Origin: Diogma glabrata
Taxonomy: Eukaryota > Arthropoda > Insecta > Diptera > Cylindrotomidae
Assembly (NCBI GenBank): GCA_963693315.1
Contig: OY856188.1
Span: forward strand, 151,994,366 to 152,058,365
DNA: 64,000 nt
Reading direction: 5' to 3'
Shown here: piece after piece, positions 34,216 through 50,884 of the stretch
Numbering within the stretch: position 1 is the stretch's first letter
Layout: the number at the start of each line of letters is the position of its first letter
Program-made: the position numbers and the translations under genes
The notes under the pieces: model-generated
Told to the model about the DNA's origin: nothing
What the model saw: the letters and a program-made list of their open reading frames with translations, nothing else
Databases searched by the model: none

Positions 34216-37200
34216 GTGTTTTTAGGCACAGCTGTTATTTATGCTATTGATTCAAATGGGTCAAATATATTATGTCGTGTTCTACTAGATAGTGGGTCAC
34301 AATTAAATTTTATAAATCAAGCGCTTGCAAAACGCCTTGGATTAAAAATGCATAAGAATCAAACATTATTTGGTGTTATCGGCAATTTGAACTTGTCTTC
34401 AAACTATGTCATAAACATGACATTCAAATCAAGAACAAATAATTTTGGAACTGCAATAGAAGCTCATACTCTACAAAAAATTACAAACATCTATCCACAT
34501 ACAAATGTTAACGACGAAGATTGGAATATTCCTGGAAACATTAAACTTGCTGATCCAGAATTCTATAATCCTCAACAAATTGATTTGCTCATTGGTGCTG
34601 GCTTGTATTATCAATTACTCGCTGTAGGACAAATTAAATTATAGGATACTCTTCCAATTCTTCAAAACACATCTTTTGGATGGGTTGTAGTAGGTCCTGC
34701 ATCTTCTACAATTCAAACAATGTTCCACCTTCATTTAGTTTAGATTCAAACTCATTTTGTGGAACAACAACTTCATTTGATGCTCCGTTAGAATTTCAAC
34801 TAGATAAATTTTGGACAATTGAAAACGTTGAATGCGTGACCTTAAAACTCACAACTCAAGAAGAGTTTCTGGAAAAACATTTTTCATTTTTCATTTTTCA
34901 ACATGAAGAAAATACCAAACGAGATCCTTCAGGAAAATTTGTTGTTGCTTTTCCATTCTCAAAAAGTCCATCACTTTTAGGAAATTCCAGAAATATGGCA
35001 ACTCGTAGATTTTATAAAATAAACTCAATAAAGATCTTGTTCAAAAGGCTGAGTATTCAAAGTTTCTAGAAGAATATGAATAATTGGGTCAAATGCAACA
35101 AATTTCTGAAGACAAAATAAAAGAAAATCATTATTTTCTACCACATTATTGTGTACTTAAACCTGATAGTTCAACAACTCATCTTCGTGTAGTATTCGAC
35201 ACATCTGCTCGCCCAACAACTGGTTACTCACTCAATGACATACTTATGGTGGGTCAAGTGCTACAAGAAGATCTATTTTCCATCTTAGTCAGATTTCGCA
35301 CCCATCAATTCGTATTAACTGCTGATATCAGTAATATGTATCGTCAAATTTATGTTAGAAGAGAGGATACACAATTTCAGGTAATAATTTGGAGAAACAA
35401 TACTAGTTAAAAATCAATCAATCTACAATTAAAAATCTTCGAATTAAAAACAGCAACATACGGCACAGCCAGCACTCCATACCTTGCCACCAAATGCATA
35501 CAAAAATTAGCTGTGGATGAAACAAAACTATCCGCAAGCAAACAAAATACTGCTTCGGGATTTATACGTTGATGATCTTTTAACTGGGGTGAATTCGTTG
35601 GCAGATGTAGAAAACATTAAATTGGAGGTGATTAATATGCTAAGCACGGCCGGAATGCAACTCAGAAAGTTTTGCTCAGATCAGGATGAAATTTTGGAAG
35701 ATATTCCAAGTGAACATAGAGAAAAGCTGCTGAACATAGATGATGGAAATTTTATAAAAACGTTAGGGATGTATTGGCAGCCAGCATCTGATCAATTAAG
35801 TTTTAACGTTACATCTGTAAAAGTAAAAAAAATTACTAAAAGAACAATATTATCAGATATTGCGCGTATTTTTGATCCACTTGGATAAACATCTCCAACA
35901 ATTACACTTGCTGAAATATTTATGCAAAGATTATGGTAGCTCAAGCAACATTGGGATGAAGCTCTTCCCCAAGAATTGCACACGAAATTGATAGATTTTC
36001 GATCAGAACTTCCACTTTTAAATAATCTTTGTATAAAGCGTCATATTATTTTTCCGCACGCAGTTCAAATTCAACTACATGGATTCGCAGACTCTAGTGA
36101 AAAGGAAATGTAAATGTGATGGAGATGTAAATGTGATATGAATTTGTTCAAAATCACGAGTGGCGCCATTTGCCAAAACAACTTTGCCGCGCTTAGAGTT
36201 GTGTGCTGCTCTTTTGTTGGTACAGCTGATTGAAAAAATTAAACCAATCATAAATATCAACATCGACCAGGTAACATATTGGACTGACTCAAAAATAGTT
36301 CTTTCTTGGATAAATTCTGAGTCCTGCACGTTGAAAACTTTCGTAGGAAATAGAATTGCAAAAATTCAGATTCATTCAAACATAACAGATGGAAAACATA
36401 TTAGCTCAAAAATGAATCCTGCAGATCATATTTCACGTGGTTTATTACCATCAACTTTATTGAAGACCGATATTTGGTTTGAAGGTCCATCTTTTCTAAA
36501 AGACGATAAATCAACTCGGCCAATAAACCAAACCATAACCGATGAATTACCTATTGTCGAGGATGAACTTTGTAAAACTCCTAAAATTTTTCATTTTCGA
36601 GAAGAAGATGACAGACATATCGGATATTTTGTTGGAAAATAAATACTTAAATAACTTCAATTCATTAAGAAATATTATGTCGTATGTATTTCGATTCATC
36701 AAAAATTGCAGAATCAAAGCGTCACGTAAAGTTATTAAAAACGATTCACTCGAAGCACTTAGTTCAACCGAACTTAAAAATGGATTAATTTTAATTTTGA
36801 AGGTCGTACAAACCCGCTGCTTTAAAGATGAATTGAAAATGTTGAAAAATAAAAAGCCAATCAGTCAAAATCATCATCTAAAAACTTATACATTTTTCTT
36901 GATGATGAGAATTTGATCAGAGTAGGCGGTCGTTTACAACAGTCAACCCTGTCTTATGCCACAAAACATCCTATCCTCCTTCCTAGTAATCATCCTTTTA
37001 CAGCTACTTTTTTTTAATCATTACCATAAATTTACACTACATTTAGATCCACAAGCACTATTAGGTACAATTAGGTAGTATTATTGGCCACTTAATGGAA
37101 GAAGATTAGCTTTGAAAACTTGCAACAAATGTATAAGATGTTTTCGAATAAATCCTCGTGAGCTGAATCAAATTATGGGAAACCATAATTCAACCAGCTC

Positions 37201-37855
37201 CACCATTTTACAACACTGGCATAGATTTTTGTGGACCATTTTATATACACCATAGAATAAGAGGTAAACCACCAACCAAAGTCTACCTCTCGGTGTTTGT
37301 GTGTTTTACAACCAAGGTGGTTCACTTGAAATTGGTATCGGATTGGACTACATTTGCTTTCATCGGTGCATTGAAAAGATTCATTGCGACGAGAGGTATG
37401 TGTAAAAATGTGTTTTCAGATAATGGTACCAATTCGTAGAAGCCATCACAGAACTGCATACATTATTTAAGTTGTTTCATGCTTCAAATCTTTCTGATGA
37501 AATTAAAAAACTTTGTACATCTGATGAAATTTCATGCCATTTTGCACCACCTAGTGCACTCCATTTTGGTGCACCCCATTTTGGACTTTATGAAGCTGCC
37601 GTAAAATCAGCCAAATTTCATTTCAGAAAAATCATGGGGAATGCGCAACTTACGTATGAAGAACTCAACTAGCTGATCAAACAAGTAGAAGCGATTTTGA
37701 ACTCGAGACCAATTACTCCTCTATCAAGCAGTCCATCAGATCTCGAGCCACTGACACCTGGACACTTTTTAGTTGGACGTCCTCTTGTCACTATTTTGGA
37801 ACCAAACATAGAAGATGAAAAAATAACAATAAGTTGAAAGATCAACCCTTTCAAG
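34216..37855 (+). pseudogene. BEL pol remnant: protease, RT, RNase H, integrase
   Basis: Order seen: retroviral-type protease with LLDSGSQLNFI (about 34278); a pre-RT segment (34680-35069); RT with HLRVVFDTSARP and LTADISNMYRQI (35084-35410) and YVDD at 35565; a peptidase A17-like linker (35640-36110, with DIARIFDPLG); RNase H-like LPRLELCAALL, YWTDSKIVLSWI and NPADHISRG (36160-36640); and integrase plus C-terminal DUF5641 with LNSRPITPLSSSPSDLEPL and GHFLVGRPL (37690-37790). This order identifies BEL/Pao. At least eight stops or frame changes kill it; the integrase middle (36900-37470) is the worst. Confidence 0.85.
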
Positions 37856-37865
37856 GCGGGCAGAA

Positions 37866-38152
37866 GGTTGAATAATCAACTAACAAATTTAAAGTTTAAC
37901 TTTTTATACGCCCTATTTAAAACCAATTACATTTACAAAATGTATCATAAATTTCCCCTTTATTTTTTATAAGAAAAACTCCTGTTAGATAGGAATAAAT
38001 TGAAACAAACAAATGTAAATCATAGTCAGTACTTAATGTATATTAAGAAACAAAACAATAAAAATTAAATAAAAATAAATCGTGCGGTAGTGATTTTATT
38101 TTAATTATCCTAAGTGACGGTGTTTAAGTTGAAAAAGCTCAACGATTCTACA
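37866..38152 (+). repeat. BEL 3' LTR
   Basis: Matches 24502-24789. The first base is G here where the 5' LTR has T. A purine-rich GGCGGGCAGAAG just upstream is the likely polypurine tract. Confidence 0.9.
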
Positions 38153-38157
38153 ACTAT
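38153..38157. other. 5-bp target duplication ACTAT (right)
   Basis: Matches 24497-24501. Joining the flanks across the BEL element gives uninterrupted gypsy leader sequence. Confidence 0.75.
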
Positions 38158-38225
38158 TTTTTGTTATATATTTGATAAATAAAATCATTATTTATTTTAT
38201 GGGTTTGGAAAAGGTTCTACAACGA

Positions 38226-38739
38226 TGCGTTTTATTTTAAAGGAATATGAGACAGCGGGAATTCTTCCATGTGCAGATTGCAATAGAAATGTTACTGCTG
38301 GGTCGACCAAAAACCACCTCGGTCGCACCCATCAATAGATCTTTACTCGGACTACAGGCTTCTCATTCTTACTCTTAGCCCAATTGAGCTTACATCAATA
38401 ACCATTACTAAACCTTCAGAATTGGCCAGTGAAACCGCTCAACAGGATACCATTTATACTAACTCAGTAAAACATTATAAACAATGGACAGATTGCCAAC
38501 CATCTAGTTCAATTTGCATTGCTGATCCAGATCTGCAAGGTCTAAGTTGCGTGTATGGGCCCAGTTCGGTACATTATATATCACACACTCCAGTTCTAAT
38601 CGAGTGTTCTACTGGTCAACAGTCTGTTACGATCAATACGTTTCCTACCTTTTCATCTTCGTTAAATTCTCATATGAATCTTGTAGAAGCACCAAGCACT
38701 AGAGATGTTGTAGGGTCTCCAAACTCAAAACCTAAATAG
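38226..38739 (+). pseudogene. possible gypsy gag fragments
   Basis: 38226-38337 reads MRFILKEYETAGILPCADCN and then HLGRTHQ, a C-x2-C...H-x4-H finger-like pattern. 38422-38739 is an open frame of 105 codons, Ser/Thr-rich, without a recognised domain. They sit where gag should be, before the protease. The assignment is positional. Confidence 0.4.
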
Positions 38740-38931
38740 CCATATGATTTAAGTGATACATTTTATAATCCACCTTCCACGTCCATAGATAAGACGAACA
38801 AGGTTTCTATCTTAAGAAGGGATGAATCGTACGATTATCTTTGAGGTACTAAATCAGAACATAATTGGAAATCCCATCAGCAAAGACTACAGGAATATCT
38901 GGCAAGAAGATCGGATTTAGGAATAAATTCA

Positions 38932-41900
38932 TTGAACAGTACTAACACTAGCAAGAGATCCATTATCAGAATACGAAACTTCTGGCGAGTACGTAGATCA
39001 TTCCGGTCAAAGATAGTGTCATCTATTATCTCCGTTCCCGATGATTTGCGGTACCATGCCAACGTGAAAATACTAGACCAACTAAGAGCTGGATTGCTTG
39101 ATAGTGGTGCATCCATTAGTGCTATTGGGGGTGTGTTTGCTCAAGAATTATTGTTTAATCCAGCCCTTCTAACTTCAACAAAAGCCAAAGTGAAAACAGC
39201 TGATGGAACTAGTCAGAAAATTGTTGGTTTTTTGAATACTAAAATATCCTTTAGAAACCAAACCAAGTCAATTAACTTATTTGTCATTCCATCCCTCACA
39301 CAGAATCTATACCTGGGTATAGATTTCTTTAAACTTTTTCACTTGTTCGATCACTTTTCTATATCAAATACCGTAGATTCGATTGAGCCAGTGACCGGCA
39401 GCCTTACCGCGGAAGAAAACGAACAGCTGCAGGGTACGATCCGCTTGCTTCCATCATTTTTAAAAATGAGTTTGGGACGTGCACATGTGTTGGAACACAA
39501 GATTGATGTTGGGGATTCAGTTCCCATAACTGGAACTGGTCCTTGGAACTCTCCAGTAGTACTGGTGCGTAAGCCAGGTACAGTTCGTTTGTGCTTAATT
39601 TTAGTTAATACCATCGCGAAAAAAGATGCCTATCCACTTCCACAAATAGACGGGATCCTGAGTCGTCTGCCTAAAGCTAATTTTATCTCCAGTTTGTCGT
39701 CTAAAGAGAAAACTGCTTTTACGTTCCCTGGTAGGCTGTTGTATCAGTTCGTAAGGATGCCCTTCGAACTGTGCAATGCGCCTCAAACCATGATCAAACT
39801 GATGGATCAAGTAATCCCACCACCGTTGAGCGCGTGCGTCTTTGTGCACTTGAATGACTTATTGATAGTTACGGATACGTTCGTAGAACATATCCGTGTA
39901 CTGGAAGAAGTTGCAAAATGGCTTAGACGAGCGAACTTAACCATAAATGTGGCAAAAGGAAGTGAGATACTGAGGATACGTAGTTGGAGGAGGCATAATA
40001 AGAATCAACGAAGATAAAACCGCTACTATCGCCGAATTCCCTGTACCTAGTACAGTGAAACAAGTCCGACAATTTTTAGGTATGGCTGGTTACTACCGTC
40101 GGTTCATTTCTGGGTTCGCCTCATTAGCGGCTCCGATTTCGGATTTGCTGAAGATTTGCTGAATCGGATTTGCTGAATCACCAGGTAAAATGGTGTGGAC
40201 TCCCGAAGCGAATGTGGCCTTTAAAGCCTTAAAGGAAACTTTAACTTCCGCGGCTGTTTTTGTAAATCCGAACTACTTGAAACCATTCATTCTTCAATGT
40301 GACGCCAGTAATGACGGTGTGGGCTGTGTTTTGGTGCAGGTGGATGAAGAGTGTGTTATTGAGAATGAATGTCTGGCTGCGATCTTGGGTGTAAAAAAAT
40401 TTCGCGCATACATAGAAGGTTACTCATTTAAGGTCATCACTGGTCACAGTTCATTGAGATGGTTAATGCAGCAGAAGGATCTATCGGGTCGCTTGGCTTG
40501 ATGGAGTCTGAAGCTGCAAGGGATTGACTTCACCATCGGACATCTACGGGGAAGTTTGAACATTGTGCCCGATGCCCTATCAAGAATGTTTTCAGCTGAT
40601 GCACTTTCAACCGAAACAAGCAAGAGTTGAAGTTAATAATGGAATCATCCGCCCTTAAATCAAAGGCTTATTTAAGGTTAAATTAAATTGTTGAGGAAGT
40701 GGCTGGTTCTCTACCAGACCTACGTACCACCGACGGATTAGTACTTAGAAAACTAATGTTTTCAGTCAGCGACATACCACCAGAAGGAGAGGTCTGGAAG
40801 TTGTGGTTTCCCGAAGAATTAACTCTAGGGCTAATTTCGAAGGCACACGATCTTCCAACTGCATCACTAGGTGGAGTTGCTAAAACACTCTACACTTTAA
40901 GGCGTTTATACTTCTGGCCTCACATGGCTAAACAGGTCCAGGATTATGTAAGAAATTGCGAAACATGTAAAGTGTTAAAAGCTCCAAATCAGGTATTACG
41001 AGCTCCAATGACCACTGCATTTCAAACCGACAGAATGGGGACAACGATTGTTTGTTGACATTCTTGGCCCTTATCCACGCTCAAAGTCTGGAAACATAGC
41101 AATCCTAGTGGTGTTGGACCACTTCACAAAGTTTCCGTTTTTATTCCCGATAAAAAAGTTGACTTCAGAACCCATATGTCAAGCATTGGAAACACAAGTG
41201 TTTCACGTATTCGGAGTTCCTCAAGTGGTGATATCCGACAACGGTTCCCAGTTCAAGTCGAAATTATTTGAAGGGTTTCTGACCAAATGGGGTGTGACTC
41301 ATACCTTGACTGCCGTCTATTCTCACAGGCACATGCATCTGAGCATGTGAACCGCAGTGTCCTCGCTGGTATTCGTGCGTATATTGGGAAGGAACACACC
41401 AAATGGGACCAACACATAAGTGACATTGCTTGCGCACTTCGAGGGTCCTTACACCAAACGATTGGATGCTCTCCTTTTTACGCCGTCTTTGGATTACCGA
41501 TGATTACGCATGGTTCTGAGTTCTGACTATGAGATATTACAAAGGTTAAACCTATTGGATGAGCCTGGTGATAATTTGGAACAACAGGATAAACTAGGAC
41601 TGATTAGATCAAAAATTAAGGAGCTAACTTCAGAAGCTCTTGCTCAGAATGCCAAATGTTATAATTTGCGATCTAGGACGGTCATATTTAAACCAGTAAC
41701 TATTGTTTATCGGCGTAATTTTGCTTTAAGTGACGCGGGAAGACAGGTTAACGCAAAATTGTCTCCGAAATTTTTAAAAGCTAAAGTAAAACAAACGTTG
41801 GAACTACGGTTTATGAATTGGAAGATGAGAATACACAAAGACGAGGGACGTATCACTCTAAAGATATTCGATTGTAAATATTATACTACATCATTTCAAG

Positions 41901-41938
41901 CAATACTCTATGAAACGAACTTTGATTACTACATATAA
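38932..41938 (+). pseudogene. gypsy pol remnant
   Basis: Protease LLDSGASISAIGG at about 39099. RT has GPWNSPVVLVRK, then KANFISSLSSKEKTAFTFPG, where the segment holding the first catalytic Asp is deleted, and VHLNDLLIVTD where YLDD is expected. RNase H has FVNPNYLKPFILQCDASNDG (about 40258) and SLRWLMQQKD. The integrase zinc region has LYFWPHMAKQVQDYVRNCET (about 40905) with one of the usual His missing. The integrase core has VDILGPYPRS, ISDNGSQFKS and the C-terminal YRRNFALSDAG (41710). Stops at 40017, 40501, 41058 and 41350 break it. With both RT boxes damaged it is long dead. Confidence 0.85.
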
Positions 41939-42542
41939 CACAGGGAACAGGTGAAATATCGAAGTTCATGTTGGATTATGGTAGAAGCAGTGTGAATATT
42001 ACACCCATTACTTTTATCATTTGCTTCTTACTTGAACTAAGCTCTTGTCAATTCATCTTATATTTTTGGGTTTTATTCTGCAGGATCGTATTCTGTTTTG
42101 CATGCTTAAATTTGGTTTTCATGGGTCCTGTGAAAACACTGTGGCTATCATGTTTTTTTTGTTTCTAGATCTATGATCTATGGAAGCAAATCTGAATATT
42201 TCGAGTCAGATAGCATTCATTGTTGATGTCATGGAGATATCCAAAGCCTACACATAGAAATCACCTTGTTATGATAATCAAGAACAGTCAGGTAGTGTTG
42301 GTTAATTAATCAACAAAACAATTTTTTTGTGTTAACAATTTTCTAAATAAATTTTGTTTTGTACATATAGGGCTTAGAACCTTTTAAGCTAAGAGTCTGA
42401 ATTGATATCCCATATCGATCAGTCGTAGTTTATTTTTTTACTTCGGTCTGAAAGACCTAAGTATTACATTCATGAGTCAAAAGTGAAATTCTTACCCCTG
42501 CTTTTTTTGGCATTTCTCGACGTTTTAGGACCTACTGATTCT
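41939..42542. other. gypsy 3' region or spacer
   Basis: No LTR, gene or repeat is recognised. A 66-codon hydrophobic frame at 41968-42168 is unsupported. Confidence 0.4.
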
Positions 42543-45967
<3,425 letters not shown>

Positions 45968-46004
45968 ATATATATAAAATTCTCGTGTCACAGTGTTTGT
46001 AATT

Positions 46005-46536
46005 AAACTCCTCCGAAACGGCTTGACTGATTTCCATGAAATTTTATGTGTATATATGGTAGGTCTGAGAATCGGTCGTAAACTATTTTTTATACCCTTA
46101 AGTGATAAGGGGGGCCCTCCCCCCCAAAATTTTTTGTATTTTTCTGACAAAATTTTTTATTTTTATTTTTTTATGATTTGACATTAAAAAATACATATAA
46201 TTCTTAATTTTCCCCCTTCTACCACCAACCCCCATTTTTTAATGGCGATATTAGTACTGGAATACTCTTCAATTACTCTTCCGAAACGGCCTGACTGATT
46301 TCCATGAAATTTTATGTGTATATACGGTAGGTCTGAGAATCGGTCGTAAACTATTTTTTATACCATTAAGTTATAAGGGGGGCCCTCCCCCCAAAAAACT
46401 TTTTGTATTTTTCAGACAAATTTTTTTATTTTAATTTTTTTATGATTCGACATTACAAAATACATATAATCCTTAATTTTCCCCCTTCTACCACCAACCT
46501 TCATTTTTTAATTGCGATATTAGTACTGGAATACTC
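46005..46536. repeat. tandem pair of about 266 bp in the Helitron 5' region
   Basis: CCGAAACGGCYTGACTGATT begins at 46012 and again at 46278. Each unit includes GGGGGGCCCTCCCCCC and ends in GGAATACTCTTCAATT. A short (ATCT)n run follows at about 46570-46605. Confidence 0.85.
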
Positions 46537-47389
46537 TTCAATTCTCAGTAGTCGATAACTGATCAATCTATTAATCTATCTATCTATCTTCTATCTACTT
46601 ATCTATATATGATAAATAAAAATGTAAATGTTCGTTGGTTCAAAATAGGCAATCTAGGAATGTACTGGATCAATTCTCTTGAAATTTGGACACAATGTTG
46701 CATTCAAATACAGAAAGGTTATTATATAGTGTTTTTTTAGCGATATGTGTTTCATATAGGAATGTAAGCTGTCAACAAGCACAAGTGTCCCTGACTTGCA
46801 TTAATCTCAATTCAATCTTTTTATGGTCGAGTTTCACTTAAAGACTTAATTTAATCGATTAGTTATTGTTTTGTCGAATTTATATACGACCATATGTTGT
46901 TTTGTCCAATTTATCAACCATATTGGTTGATTACCGGTTAATTGTATAACCACTCCAGTGTCCAGTGTTATTGTATAACCAGTGTGTTGATGGTTGTTAA
47001 TGACTTTGTATAACAACACTTTGACCAAAATGGAAGTAGTGCTAACCACTAGACCACTCAACACATATATACATACATTTATATACATACGGTCATTAAA
47101 ATGTTCTATTGCATTTTTGCCCATTGCATGGAAATTGGTTCTATTGTATATTATACCAAATACTTCCACATGGAATGGCATTTTGATAATTTGTTTGAAA
47201 ACCAGATTGCAAAAAACGATTTTGTGCATTTGTTCAAAACAGCAGTTGACATGATGTATGTGATACATATATAAGTTTCAATAGTTCAGGTTGACAAAAC
47301 GCCTGCCAGAGGACATGTGAGAAGATTCATAATATATTCAACCGGGATATATTTTTGTTAATAAAAGAAGGATCAATTTCCACATTTGG

Positions 47390-48100
47390 AAATGCCGTCG
47401 ATTGTTTTACCAATACATGGTAGATATGTATGCAAAAACATTCGAAACAGAACGTTTAATATTCATTCGTTTAAATCAAACCAAGCTTTTCTCTGAAGTA
47501 CCAGCTTATTTGCGAGAGCCAATTTAATATGACGGTTATTCACAACACAAAATCATCTCAAATGCACGGCAAATATACGATGCCAGTTTCGATAAAGATT
47601 TGTAGGAAGTTGTGACGAAAAATATGTAACATGAGCTTTCCAGAACACTGAATCCACTAAATCCAAAGTACGCAAAGTAATATCATCAAGGATTCAGTCA
47701 GTTACAGGAACTTCAGTTACATGAAACGATGATTATCCTTTATATAAAACAAGAGCCGCAGCAAATGGCGGTAAGGTAACAACATATAGATATGCGAAAC
47801 GGGAACATGAAAATAGTTCCTTAAACATGGATGGTTACTCCATATTAATCCTTTGCTACAAGGAACATACAGATCGCACATAAACTTGGAATACGGTATA
47901 TATGCCAAATCAGTCAAATACGTTAGTTAGAAAGTACTTTAATAAAGGCAACATCTCAGTTTTAGCGTGCTCCAATGAAGCAGCACTGGGATGTATGCAT
48001 CATTCATCAATGACACGTGCAGCACGTCACCTCCAAACTAAGTTCGGGCTTTGTTTGAAATAATGCTGACCGCTTACTGTTCTTCATCTACAAGAACGTT
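47390..48100 (+). pseudogene. Helitron Rep/helicase-protein remnant
   Basis: Around 47395-47520 the frame reads QYMVDMYAKTFETERLIFIR-like text, then AYLREPI. This matches the Helitron-like N-terminal segment (QQYVVDMYAKIE...LRFIR...LRDAI). Later parts are broken by many stops. A 74-codon frame at 48344-48568 has no recognised motif. Part of the reading depends on switching frames. Confidence 0.55.
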
Positions 48101-48933
48101 ATGGGAAAAAATATAAATCGCACATGGTTGATGATATTTCCTGCCCAATATAGCAAAATGATTAAAGATCTGTGCGTAGTATTCGCGAACTTAGTTCTCA
48201 ATCAATTATTAATGCTACCGCCGAATCGATCTGCTCCGTCGGTCAATGTGAAATTACGTCGTTAATATAAATACAATACTGATGATTAGGTTTAATATAA
48301 TTACAATATTGGTTGATTAGCATTTCAATTCAAAAGATCACAATTGTCAATTAAATTGATGTTTGCAATCACCATAAAAAAAGATCACGCTCAATCATTA
48401 AAAGTGCGCGCTTTAGATGTAGAACGGATTGAAATTCGTATGGACAATTATATGTTGCGTAGACAGAATAGAGGCATAAAACTAGATAATCTCTTTTACT
48501 CTGAACCAACAATGGAGCCACAACAAATAATGTATAACCTGCAGAAGCATCGAGAAATTGAACATTAGAGACCTTTAGGTTCTCTTTTCTTAGTGAGCAC
48601 TGAGCACATTGAACATATGGGTACTGCGAACATTTGTAAATCTATTTATGTTCTGTATACTGTTCTATATAGAGATGACACACCTCTACTAATTCAACAA
48701 GTTACTTAAATTTTTTTTGCTTCCTTGAAAACTTATTTGATCGCTAATTTTTCATATATCCGAACTGATCAGCTAGATTGCTGATTATTTTTCATCCATA
48801 TTTTTAAAAAGATAAATTAAAAATTATGCTATCATTCTCATTACCACTTTTTGAAATCATTGCTACTACGTCAACAAAATGTCTGTGCACAATCTTTATT
48901 TATAAGCGTAGCAAAGCACGCCGGGTCCTGCTA

Positions 48934-49220
<287 letters not shown>

Positions 49221-49499
49221 ACCTAAACAGCAAAAAAAAAAAAAATGTATGTCTGTCTGCCGGCCGTCATCACCTACGCTGCAGGGAAAACCGCTGGAGG
49301 GATTTCAAAAATTTTTTTTTTTTAAAAATAGGTATACTTAAGGAACAGGTCCGAAAGGACGCTGTGTTCGATAACTGTACCAGAAGTGAGTCAAAAAAAT
49401 CATTATGTGTGTCAAAAATAGCATATTTTCATATTTTTGGCTTAAAAAACGTTCATTTTAAGTGATTTCGAGTAGGATTGGTATATGAGATCAAAAACT
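49221..49499. other. unassigned spacer
   Basis: Holds ATGTCTGTCTGCCGGCCG and CGCTGGAGGGATTTC. I recognise no element or gene. Confidence 0.4.
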
Positions 49500-50546
49500 A
49501 GATTATTGCATTATAAGTTTGTCAAAAAAATGTTGTCAAGTGTGTCAAAAGAAAGATTTTTATTTATTTTTTTACCCAATTTTTTGGAAAAAAAATAAAA
49601 TTAATTGTTTGTTTGAAATGAAGTTTTATTACTATTATTGAGAATTATGGCACTATACGTTTGTCAAAAAAATGTTGTCAAGTGTGTCAAAAGATTTTTA
49701 TTTATTTTTTTACCCAATTTTTTGGAACAAAATAAAATTGTTTGTTTGAAATGAAATTTTATTATTATTATTGAGAATTATGGCATTATAAGTTTGTCAA
49801 AAAATGTTGTCAAGTGTGTCAAAGGTTTTTATTTAATTTTTACCCAATATTTTGAGAAAAAAATAAAATTAATAGTTTGTATGACATGATATTTTATTAT
49901 TATTATAGAGAATTATGGCATTATAAGTTTGTCAAAAAATAATGTCAAGTGTGTCAAAAAATGATTTCATTTATTTTTTTAGCCAATTTTTTGGTAAAAA
50001 AATGTAGCTGTTTTTATGACGTAAATGTAATTTAGAATGATATTGGACATGGAAATTTTGGAATTTGTTATAGTTTTTGAAATATTTTTGGAATTTTGAA
50101 AAAGTTTGTATTTTTGATTTTGTAATAATTTTTGCAATATTTTTAGAATTTCGGCAAAAGTTTTAATTTTTGATTTTGTAAAAATTTTTTGAATATAATT
50201 AGAATTTGAAAATTTTTTAATTTTTGATTTTATTATAATTTTTGGAATTTTGAAAAAATTTTCAATTTTTGATTTTGTAATAATTTTTGCAATATTTTAG
50301 AATTTTGGAAAAAGTTTGAATTTTTAAGAATTTTTGAAATATTATTGGAATTTAGAAAAAATTTAAATATTTAATTTTATTCTAATTTTTGGAATATTTT
50401 TGGAATTTTGAAAAAGTTTGATTTTAGTTAATTTAACAATATTTTTGGAATTTTGGTTATAATTTTCCGGCAACGTATTGATGATTCGTGTTAGTTTTGT
50501 AATAAATTTTTAAACAGAGATAAAAAATACTTGTACTTTAACAAAG
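49500..50546. repeat. left arm of a long inverted repeat
   Basis: Four tandem units of 133-142 bp (starting near 49511, 49653, 49786 and 49921), each with TTTGTCAAAAAATGTTGTCA and GTGTGTCAAA, are followed by A/T-rich units of about 60 bp containing TTTTTGGAATTTTGAAAAAG. The whole is mirrored at 63073-64000. The inner end is ACTTGTACTTTAACAAAG. Confidence 0.85.
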
Positions 50547-50884
50547 AGTTATGTTTGATATACATCGCTGCCCAAAACTAAAAACCATGTCCTCATAAAA
50601 GTATTTTGCTGAAAACTATATACAAATCCTTAACCCAGATCGAAGTCTTGATATTTCAGAGCTGTGAGATTTCAGCCCCTCCATATTTTTTTAATTGAAA
50701 TTAAAGTCAAAGAATTAATTAAAATAATAACATACAATTAATTTTGTGAAATACAATATACGTGTTATAGTGCTAGATAGTGCTAATAATACTTTTTGAT
50801 ATAAAAAACTTTTTTTTCAGTAAACTACAATTACTAGTAAATTGACGCAAACAAGAAATAATAGACTCTGATGACAGTATAATA
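50547..50884. other. possible jockey-like 5' leader
   Basis: No gene. It ends with a run leading into the ORF1 start. The LINE 5' boundary was not found. Confidence 0.35.

Larger units (their letters stand above)
38158..42537 (+). mobile_element. 3' part of the gypsy-type element
   Basis: Continues the element begun at 23216. It carries a gag-like region, then protease, RT, RNase H and integrase in gypsy order. I could not find its 3' LTR. Repeat X copy 2 starts at 42543 and may have removed or displaced it. Confidence 0.6.

Noticed and set aside
41968..42168. 66-codon hydrophobic frame after gypsy pol, considered as an envelope-like remnant
   Set aside because: Too short and without any envelope motif.
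46846..47268. 140-codon minus frame with a plus-strand counterpart, inside the Helitron
   Set aside because: No motif. It lies in decayed Helitron interior and is open on both strands by chance.
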